From: Lysinibacillus sp. FSL M8-0337
Lineage (GTDB): Bacteria; Bacillota; Bacilli; Bacillales_A; Planococcaceae
Length of the DNA stretch: 64,000 bases
Assembly (NCBI RefSeq): GCF_038593855.1
Contig: NZ_CP151996.1
Span: forward strand, 2,294,001-2,358,000
Direction: 5' to 3'
Shown here: positions 54,579 to 62,600 of the stretch, one piece after another
How the letters are laid out: every line of letters starts with the position of its first letter
How positions within the stretch are numbered: position 1 is the first letter of the stretch
Program-made: the position numbers and the translations under genes
The notes under the pieces: model-generated
What the model was told of the DNA's origin: nothing
What the model saw: only the letters and a program-made list of their open reading frames with translations
Database searches by the model: none

Positions 54579-55352
54579 CTATTCTTCAACTGGCTTCAAT
54601 AGATTTGCTGGAATAAAACCAAAATTCACATCTCCCACCATCAAATAACCATTGATCTCAATTCCTGGTGAATAAAAGACTGTTCCCTTCAACTCTTTAC
54701 CATAGTATCTTGTTATCATCGGACCATTATATTGTTCTGTATCTTCTGTTAATATATACGAGCCTTTATTTCTTGTTTTCTTTTCAAAAATTCCAATATC
54801 GGTGCTATCGAGAATACCTGTACTGCTTACATCTCCACCTTCAATGTCTCCAATACAATAATGGTAATTGAATTTACCATTCTCAATAGATACTAATGAT
54901 ACTTGTGGTCTACAAACCTCTTCTCGTTTTCCAACTATAAAAAGTGTGCCATATTCAATGAAGTTATCCATACCGTTCGTTTTCACACCCTGATGATTAA
55001 TCATGACATAGGCTGGATTGTTATAGAATGATGAACGTATATCGATTGGTACTTCTTTGAAAACTACCAAATCCGTTGCTTGTACCCGATATTGACCCAT
55101 TTGATAGAATGTTTTGCCATCATATTTTTCAATATCATACGTTTTAAAAAAGTTATTTCGCTTAACCAATAAAGAATCAAACGTACCATTTGAATTTTTC
55201 TTGTAAACCTTGATGTCTTTTTTAAAGGTCATTTTTCCTGTTTGCCCTTTTACAACCTCTGCTCCATCATACATCACTTTTGCTTCTGATTTTGTAGGAT
55301 TTACTATCACAAACACACTTGCTACTAGTAACAAAATAAATATTTTTTTCAT
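54579..55352 (-). CDS. Secreted protein of unknown function
   Basis: 257 residues with a signal peptide (about 1-24, cleavage after SEA). The mature part is beta-rich, with two Cys (in EEVCRPQVS and NYHYCIGD) that could form a disulfide. Segments such as KKDIKVYKKNSNGTFDSLLV and FGFIPANLLKPVEE look like SH3-like strands, but I could not assign a family. Monocistronic. Its distance from the nuclease gene (297 bases) does not suggest an operon. Confidence 0.7.
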   Translation of the reverse strand: MKKIFILLLVASVFVIVNPTKSEAKVMYDGAEVVKGQTGKMTFKKDIKVYKKNSNGTFDSLLVKRNNFFKTYDIEKYDGKTFYQMGQYRVQATDLVVFKEVPIDIRSSFYNNPAYVMINHQGVKTNGMDNFIEYGTLFIVGKREEVCRPQVSLVSIENGKFNYHYCIGDIEGGDVSSTGILDSTDIGIFEKKTRNKGSYILTEDTEQYNGPMITRYYGKELKGTVFYSPGIEINGYLMVGDVNFGFIPANLLKPVEE

Positions 55353-55599
55353 TATTCTCCCCTAACTGTTTTATTTCAAACAAACATAATTTCTCATTAT
55401 TGTATACCAGTAATCTAATATTTACCAATGGATGTTAATAATCCAACAAAAGTAGAGTGTATTTTCTTAACATTATTTTATCCATCTATCATTCAAGCCA
55501 ATTTAAAAATACCTATGCTATTTGTTTTTGTTGAAAAAATGACTTGCTAAATTGCTCGTAAAACATCCTTCCTTAAATACTTTTCTTTACTATACCATG

Positions 55600-55690
55600 T
55601 GCTACTTTTCTTCATTTCGCTATTTTTGATATCCTCTTGCCAATAAACAACCTGGCTCTTTAATGAAAAAAGCACTTTCCTTATTCCAGG
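55600..55690. repeat. Degenerate intergenic repeat, copy B
   Basis: CTTTTCTTCATTTCGC is followed by CTGGCTCTTTAATGAAAAAA and GCACTTTCCTTATTCCAG, the same order as copy A at 46740-46880. No gene is supported in 55353-55714. Confidence 0.45.
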
Positions 55691-55714
55691 AGAGTACTTA
55701 ATTGCTTAATAAAA

Positions 55715-56170
55715 CTATATTAAATCTTTTTTAAAAGAAGTTATGGATAGGCGTTCTGTTATACTGATTTCCTCTGTTTTTGAAAATCCATTTTTCAAAT
55801 AGAAAGTCACAGCTGGTGTATTCTTGGATCCAGTGGATACTATTATTGTTTCAAATCCTTCATTGTCGTTTTCAATAAAATCCAATAATACCTTGGCAAT
55901 TCCTTTTTTGAAATGTTTAGGATGTACCATTAACCGATGTATATCGATTATACCATTCTCTGCTTTTATAGAAATGACCCCACATAATTCTTCTTCTAAG
56001 TAATAACCAAAAAAAGTCTCACCACATTGTTGTAACGTGTAAACTGTATCCTTCAATGGCGGTATATCATAAAAGTCTATTATTTCTGCTTCTATTTTAT
56101 ATGAAGGTATTTGAATGTTTAAAACTTCTTCAGCAAGTTTAAGATTAGTTATATCGATTTTTTTTATCAA
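55715..56170 (-). CDS. GNAT family N-acetyltransferase
   Basis: 151 residues. The core strand and loop IIDIHRLMVHPKHFKKGIAKVLL contain the acetyl-CoA-binding pattern (HxKKGIAK for RxxGxG/A). The late segment PAVTFYLKNGFSKTEE is also typical. Substrate unknown. TTG at 56170 follows AAAGGGGGA. Monocistronic. Confidence 0.85.
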   Translation of the reverse strand: MIKKIDITNLKLAEEVLNIQIPSYKIEAEIIDFYDIPPLKDTVYTLQQCGETFFGYYLEEELCGVISIKAENGIIDIHRLMVHPKHFKKGIAKVLLDFIENDNEGFETIIVSTGSKNTPAVTFYLKNGFSKTEEISITERLSITSFKKDLI

Positions 56171-56594
56171 ATTTATCCCCCTTTAACTTTTTCTACTTTA
56201 ATTCTAAGAACCGGAGTTTAAGTAAAAGCCTTTTGAACCATCTAGATTTTAATATAAATTTTAAAACCCTTTAATAGTTTTATTTATAACAATCTGGTCG
56301 ATTGAAAAGAAATAGCACATTGGCTACTTCATAATCTGACTCAAAATATTTCTTACTCTAAAAATTGTCGTACTAGATAATCTCAATGCTTCCCAATTGC
56401 ACGCATGCTATCCCCTTCTAGCCATCTATGAAGGACTCCAACTTCTCTATTCCCTTCTCAATAATTTTCAATCCGCTGAAGTAAATACTCTTTTGTTATT
56501 TTAATTTGCCCTTGTTTGCCCATTACGTTTGCCCTTCTAAGTTATGATATAATGATTTATCTGACAAGCCTTAAAAGGGCATAAACCAATTTCG
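56171..56594. other. Intergenic, nothing firmly recognised
   Basis: A minus-strand frame starting MGKQGQIKITKEYLLQRIEN is open for 21 codons and then stops; it could be the start of a decayed gene. It has no clear ribosome binding site. Confidence 0.3.
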
Positions 56595-56626
56595 AGCTGT
56601 AGCGTGTGACAACGCTGCGGCTTTTT
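56595..56626 (+). terminator. Hairpin copy 1 before the zinc-ribbon gene
   Basis: AGCTGTAGCGT (56595-56605) pairs with ACGCTGCGGCT (56612-56622), followed by TTTTC. It recurs at 56875. Confidence 0.65.
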
Positions 56627-56671
56627 CTATGTTATAATTTACACAAATTACATATTGAGGTGATATTAGTT

Positions 56672-56863
56672 ATGGAAAATAACAAATTAACCTGCAAGTC
56701 CTGCGGCTATAGTTCATTTGGTGAAGGTAAGCTTGATGGCCCTGCAGCATTAAGGCCGGTTAACAATATGCTCTCTATTGGATCTTCACTTATTTTTACT
56801 GTATGTCAAAATTGCGGAGAAGTAGCTTCAATTAAAGTTTCTAAACCTAAAAAGTTCAAATAG
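56672..56863 (+). CDS. 63-residue zinc-ribbon protein
   Basis: ATG at 56672, with TTGAGGTG nine bases upstream. Two Cys pairs, CKSCGYSSFGEG near the start and VCQNCGEVASI near the end, form a probable zinc ribbon around a short hydrophobic middle. Tail basic (KVSKPKKFK). Function unknown; small proteins of this type may bind nucleic acid or protein. It sits alone between two near-identical hairpins. Confidence 0.65.
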   Translation: MENNKLTCKSCGYSSFGEGKLDGPAALRPVNNMLSIGSSLIFTVCQNCGEVASIKVSKPKKFK

Positions 56864-56874
56864 TTTCGTTTTGA

Positions 56875-56907
56875 AGCTGTAGCGTGTGACAATGCTGCGG
56901 CTTTTTT
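56875..56907 (+). terminator. Hairpin copy 2 after the zinc-ribbon gene
   Basis: Same stem as copy 1 with one base changed in the 3' arm, followed by a six-T run. It begins 11 bases after the stop codon. Confidence 0.75.
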
Positions 56908-56966
56908 AATGTATAAATAACCTTAATTTGAACAAATTATTATTGAGTGTATCGCACGCACTTATT

Positions 56967-56997
56967 AGGTTGTGGCGTTGGTTGACCGTCACGACCT
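56967..56997 (+). repeat. Hairpin upstream of the SASP gene
   Basis: AGGTTGTGGCG (56967-56977) pairs with CGTCACGACCT (56987-56997) with one wobble and one mismatch. It may be a terminator or part of the SASP leader. Confidence 0.4.
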
Positions 56998-57071
56998 CCC
57001 TTCTTTACATAAAAGTTTCTAGGGATAAGTAAACCTCTTCTGAACAGACTAATTTGAGGAGGTGAAAATAC

Positions 57072-57326
57072 TTGTCAAAAAATCGAAACAAGAACCAAAC
57101 AATTGACCAAATTAGACAAAAAATCCAGCAAGCTGAAGCTAACAAAAATCAAGCTTCTGGTCGTTTTTTAAATCAAAATTTTATGAATTCAACAAACAAC
57201 GTAGAATTCGGAACTGAGACAGATGTGAAACAAGTACGACAACAAATCCAAAATGCGGAAGCAGACTACATCCAAGGAGCTTCTGGACCTAAAGCAAATT
57301 ATGGTTTTGGAAATAACTTAAATTAA
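57072..57326 (+). CDS. sspE: Gamma-type small acid-soluble spore protein
   Basis: 84 residues, very rich in Asn and Gln and lacking Cys and Trp, as expected for gamma-SASP, an amino-acid store degraded during spore germination. The protease (Gpr) recognition-like site EFGTETDVKQVRQQIQNAEA is present, and the N-terminal half has a shorter related segment (QTIDQIRQKIQQAEANKNQA). TTG start at 57072 follows GAGGAGGTG. By family, expression is in the forespore under sigma-G. CAGACTA at about 57040 could be a -10 element but is very near the ribosome binding site. Confidence 0.92.
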   Translation: MSKNRNKNQTIDQIRQKIQQAEANKNQASGRFLNQNFMNSTNNVEFGTETDVKQVRQQIQNAEADYIQGASGPKANYGFGNNLN

Positions 57327-57334
57327 TTGTTTAT

Positions 57335-57360
57335 CCGGCAGATTTTTCCTGTCGGTTTTT
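57335..57360 (+). terminator. Terminator after the SASP gene
   Basis: CCGGCAG (57335-57341) pairs with CTGTCGG (57349-57355), followed by TTTTT. Confidence 0.75.
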
Positions 57361-57539
57361 GATTTTAATTTCCCCCAATTTTCGCGGACTATTCAATAGT
57401 CACCTCTGCCCTTGAATTATCCGAATACACTTACAAACAAATAACTCAGTTACTTGGCTATCGTCATGCCATATAACCTTACTAAGACCGTCTTTCCCCC
57501 TTTAATGACCACTTCTTTTTCCATTATTCCGAGTATACC

Positions 57540-57699
57540 TATGAGGAAAAGCACAGTTTACCTACATGTCTATAATCAATATCCATGTAAATAATTTCGT
57601 CTGATTTCAACTCAAAATTTTCAATATATTGTAAGGGCAAAGTTTCAGATTTAAAAGTGAAACAAACATCACCATACGTACCTATTGATGTTGACTTGA
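57540..57699 (-). other. Possible gene remnant
   Basis: One minus-strand frame is open for about 50 codons (FKSTSIGTYGDVCFTF, then ENFELKSDEIIYMDIDYRHVG) with no start codon or ribosome binding site. Composition looks protein-like. No family recognised. The rest of 57361-57920 holds nothing clear. Confidence 0.25.
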
Positions 57700-57920
57700 A
57701 TCATCGGTAGGTAAAACAAGCCATATAAATTTCGTTCCTTAGAACACCTGAAAGTACATTCCCTAAAAAGCTGTGGAAAATCCAAGAAATGTTGATTTAA
57801 CAGCATTTCTCGAATTCGGTCTCTCTCTAAACTTTTTAGGAACGTTTTTTAGAATTATTTTGTATACTTTATAACTACTTGTTTTACTAAAGCCCTGTTA
57901 CTTGAATAGAAATTTAATTT

Positions 57921-58634
57921 CTAAATAAAGCGATACTTACTTGAAAATTGCGTGATAACCAAAATACTCGTTAACCCAGCAATGAAATACCATATTGTAT
58001 TAAAAGGAACTATATACATTAATACACCAAATAAAATAGCTGTTAAAAAGCTAACTGTAATTGATTGTACATTCGTAATTTTATCTTGAATTAAATAATA
58101 TAAAGTGAATGGTAATGCTAAAGTAAATAACGGAATATAAATTGTTACAATAGATGTTTCAATGAGGGATATTGAAAGCACGGCTATTATGAAACCTATT
58201 GACGTAGTAAGTGTTCTCCCCACAAATACTTTCCCAGTAAAATAGCCGTATAGCAGAATAAACATAAGCGTTAAACTACAACAAATCCCCGTTATTAAAA
58301 CAAATGGATGACCTATGAATAAAGCTGCTATTGAGAAAAAAACTAAAGAAACGAATGGCAGCAGCAATATTGAAGGATTTTGAACTTTTTCTATATTCAT
58401 TACATTCGTAAAACTTACAAGAAGTAATAAAGTAAATGGAACCGTCAAATATCCCAATTCAAAGTGATTACCTAGACTAATATGACTAACCTCGAGGTTT
58501 CCGATCATTATGATTACAAGTGACGCACTGATTTGACCAAGCAACCCCAATGTGCTTGATAATTTAAAAGCTTGAGTAAGCTTATTCGTAATTACAATTA
58601 AAACGACACCAATAAATAAAGCTGAATATAACAA
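57921..58634 (-). CDS. TagO/WecA-like membrane protein lacking catalytic aspartates
   Basis: 237 residues with about eight membrane segments. Its order of segments follows the phosphoglycosyl/undecaprenyl-phosphate GlcNAc-1-phosphate transferases (MraY/WecA/TagO), roughly from residue 95 of TagO onward. The family acidic motifs are replaced: the first DD pair by TNK; NxxNxxDGxDGL by NVMNIEKVQNP; and VFMGDxGS by VFVGRTLTT. The FELG and IGF residues around them are kept. It probably cannot catalyse sugar-phosphate transfer. TTG at 58634 follows AGGAGGGGG; a GTG at 58682 has no site. The homology is my reading by eye and needs a profile search. Confidence 0.6.
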   Translation of the reverse strand: MLYSALFIGVVLIVITNKLTQAFKLSSTLGLLGQISASLVIIMIGNLEVSHISLGNHFELGYLTVPFTLLLLVSFTNVMNIEKVQNPSILLLPFVSLVFFSIAALFIGHPFVLITGICCSLTLMFILLYGYFTGKVFVGRTLTTSIGFIIAVLSISLIETSIVTIYIPLFTLALPFTLYYLIQDKITNVQSITVSFLTAILFGVLMYIVPFNTIWYFIAGLTSILVITQFSSKYRFI

Positions 58635-58772
58635 AATTCCCCCTCCTAAAATAATTCTTTTGAAATAATCAGATTTAAACACTTTAATTACAAATTATAC
58701 ATTATATGAAAAAAATAGAAAACCATAGTAATGCACTTAGTGTTGTAAAGCTATATGAATCACAATAAGAAC

Positions 58773-58940
58773 TTATTTTTTATTTTTTAATTCTAAAAGT
58801 ATAGGTGCTATATTTAGTAAGATAGAAACAATTGTCAAAAACCAAAATACCCTTTCAAAATTAGGTACTTCCCATAAAGCTGGCCAGTTTTCTACTTTTA
58901 CCCACTCCGTTACAAGACTGTAGTTTTGTACGCCTTTTCT
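58773..58940 (-). other. Remnant C-terminal open frame with one membrane segment
   Basis: A minus-strand frame without a start codon reads VQNYSLVTEWVKVENWPALW, then FERVFWFLTIVSILLNIAPI and a Lys-rich end. It looks like the tail of a membrane protein gene. The remaining 58635-59173 stretch has no supported gene. Confidence 0.25.
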
Positions 58941-59173
58941 GTAAGCATTTTGACATTACCATCATATCTCGATTATTCGGTTTTTTCTTTAACATTAGGT
59001 TAAGTTTGAGATAGTATCCTCAAAATGTATTCCCATTCATGAATTAGTTCCAACTATACTTTAACCTAATCGTTTTTCAGTAATTTATCCAAGAACAATT
59101 TAGACATGTAAATATTAAACTGTTAATACCTATAGCCACTTAACTATGAAGATAAAGAAAAAGAAAAAGAAAA

Positions 59174-59227
59174 GCAACCGACTTCTTCGATTCCATTTTA
59201 TAAAATGGTCGGTTTTAGGTCGGTTGC
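59174..59227. repeat. Nested inverted repeat
   Basis: GCAACCGAC (59174-59182) and GTCGGTTGC (59219-59227) enclose the palindrome CCATTTTATAAAATGG (59193-59208). TCTTATTC follows on the plus strand. No gene directly precedes it. Confidence 0.5.
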
Positions 59228-59492
59228 TCTTATTCTGATAGTTTTAGACTTGTTATAACCCTTGCTATATCAACTACTCTTGAATAGCAGCTTCTAAAGC
59301 AACAACGATCATATCGTTGAATCAGGGGTACTTTTTTAAAAAACAAGGTACTTCAAATGCCTTGATTTAACAACATTTTGCGCTTGATGAATTACATCTT
59401 AAATTGTTTAATTACTTCTATTGTTAACTAATTTTACATTGTTGGTCGCTTTTTGGTCGCCCAAAGTTGCTTCTTTTCTTTTTATACTAAAC

Positions 59493-59525
59493 AAAAAGCC
59501 CACTTCATCATGGAGTGGGCTTTTT
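59493..59525. terminator. Strong terminator 3' of the helicase gene
   Basis: AAAAAGCCCACT (59493-59504) pairs perfectly with AGTGGGCTTTTT (59514-59525). On the minus strand it is about 115 bases after the helicase stop. Confidence 0.8.
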
Positions 59526-59639
59526 GGTAATTTATGGTTATCTCTAAGTTAGATATGTCATATTGCTTGGCTATGTCATTTTCCACGCATGACCAAAATG
59601 TATTAGGATAATTTTATTTAAGTTATAAACCTTTAATAA

Positions 59640-62600
59640 TTATAAAAGTTCGTATACATTCGGTAAATCAAATTTAATCTCATATGGTGAATAATAACGG
59701 ATGCCATTAGTACTTATTATTTTCTCAATATTATTTTTTAGGCCTAATACGTTTCCATTATTTAGCTTAATAAAAACATTCCCACTTTCTTCGACTATTT
59801 GTGAGTAGCCATTGCCATGATGTAAATCATAAGTTGCTTTAACAGGTTTTAAATACTGAATTTGTTCCTCGCGAGTATATTCTTTTGATTCTCCTTTTAC
59901 TAAATATGTTAAAAGTTCCAGTCCGAGTATACGATTCAAATTTTCATGCTTCATTTGATTTTGGTAATTGCGTAAGCACTTATAGCAAGATGATTCACAG
60001 TCATTTATACAATGAGTTAATACATTAAATGTTTCAGGAATAATATCTTTAATTCGTTCTCCTGCTACATAAGAATATCCAGCACCCCCAGATAAGGTAT
60101 CGAATAAATATAAATCGGCATAGCTATCACCTTGATCATTATGAACAATTCTGTATCCTACTGTTAATTCCTGCGCATCAATATCTAACACTCGGCTAGC
60201 TGCTAATACAAGACCTTCTCCTATTGTTAATAATGCATCATGAAGCCATTGTTTATTTGCATTGAAATCAAGTTGAGTATCCATATTGAAGCGGATTAAA
60301 AATAAATCGGAAGTGAATTTATTACCAAGATAAATTTGCTGTAAGTTACCGGAGCATTTTTTCTCAACCATGCCCTGGCGCTGGAATGGTTTATCATGAC
60401 CTTTTGATAAATCGTCCTTCTCTAATACAGGCTTAATATATCCACAGTCCTCACACATATAGAAGCCGCTTTCTCCATCAATACCTCTATTCATTACAAT
60501 AAGTTCTTCATTTTCTCTATGTTTGTATTGAATAAAGCCTAATTCATTATAATTTTCGAATTCAAACTTCATTATTTCGTTTGGAACAGGTAATTGTGGC
60601 GTGCTTGAAAAGCTATATTCCTGCGCTAAATCCCCCTTCCGTACCTCTCTCCCTTTTTCAGGCGAAAAGCCCGTAGGACGAATATAAGGCATTGATTTTA
60701 ATTCTTCTTTACAGTTCGGACATTTTCCATCGGTATTGTTAGATAATTTTGTATAGTTACATTTCACACAGAAAGTTACATATTCGCCAATTAAATTTAG
60801 ATCCTGTGCAGGTGCTTCAGGGTTTTTAGAAAATGGATTATAAATCCCACCTATACGATACGTCTTTTTATTTACTACAATTTGTCGTCCAGGTGCGTAT
60901 TCACCTAAAGCACGGTTTAACTCCAATTGTGGTCTTTGTTCCGTAATGACTTTATTTTTCTTATCACGCCCTTGTATATAAAGACTTGTTAAATCTTGTG
61001 GGAAAGCGTATGTTGGCAAGAAACCATGATTGAATAGAAAGTTTAGTAATAATTCATCTGAGTGTTTTTCTATGAATTGGTCATCTTCCTTAATTAGTCC
61101 CTCGCATCTAATTAATTCTTCTTCAATGATACAAAAAGCATCATATAAATCCTGTTCTATATTTTCTGCTGCTTCTTTAATTAAAAGCCATTTATCATCT
61201 TTATTTTCTATTGCTTCTTCAGGAATAATGGAGAAAATCTCAGGATACTTTTTAAAATTTGTTTTTACATGCTTAACTAACCAATCTGCAAAACTATCTA
61301 AATTAAACTCTGAGTCACCTTTAAAGAAGTCTAGAGTAGTGCCTAGAGAGTCAGAAATATTACTAGTTGCTAGTTCCCCATCTTGTGCATGGTTATGGAA
61401 ATATGTCTGAATTAGTAAAGCATTTAAATGACGCTTAATAATCTTTTTGTTGTTAATATATATTAGTGCTTCTCGCGTATCTCCACTAATTATTAACTTC
61501 GGATTATTAAAGTAATAATGATCATGTGGTCCATCCTGTGCATAGGTGATAACAGTTGATAATGATGATCCACGACGGCCCGCACGACCCGCTCTTTGTT
61601 GATAGTTCTCACGCTGTGGTGGTATATTACGCATTCCCACAGCTGTTAAAGAGCCAATATCAATACCTACTTCCATAGTAGTTGTACAGCTTAAAATATC
61701 TACAATTCCTAAGCTTTCATCAAGTACGATGTCTTGGAAAGCCATCTCATATTGTTCTGTTGTAGCTAATGCAATACTTGAATCCTTTTGAGATAACTGT
61801 GCAGTATGTTCTTCCACTGAAACATTTGTAACCTTTTCACCTGCTAATACCTCTGCAATCGGTGTTCGCCAGTACCCTTTTTCAGCTTTTAACATATCAC
61901 TATTTGGTAGTAATTCTTTAATAGTATTTGCATTACAGCTAGGACAAATATTATGTGGTACAACTGCATGAATTTGTTTACAAGAAGTACATTTATACCA
62001 TGTAAAATTAATGCCGTCGGCAATTTTTAGTTTATCTAAATCTAAGTAGTATTTATCTAACTGGCTTCTACAAAGTTGATCAAACAAATGCTGAAGAAGT
62101 TCTTCTTTATGTTCTTCCCCTACAAAACTAGCAATGATAGTCTGTAGCTGCTTTGAAATAGTACGGCTTGTTTTACCCCATTCTGATTCATCACGATACA
62201 CGCCTAGTAATTCACGTCTATCATAGACATCTAAACTAATATCAATACAAATATTATCTAGCAATTCCTTAATAAATAGTATAGCAATCTTCTCTAAATC
62301 TTCTTTACTAATCCATTCTTTCACTTGATCATCACGGTATAACCTTTTCATATTCGCTGGCACAACAATACCCGTAGTCGTATCATAAATTGAATAACCT
62401 GGGGAAGAAATAATTTCTAACATACGTAGTTTAAATTCTTCTCGAATAGACATGGAAATCTCATCAAATTCTACATCAGATAATCTTTTTTCATAGAAGT
62501 CTTTAACATAGCTTTTTATATCCTTAATTAAGTCTTTTCTTTGCAATTGCGAAAATAAAAGTAAGCGGTTTTCATGTATAAAATGTAAAACAGTAGGATA

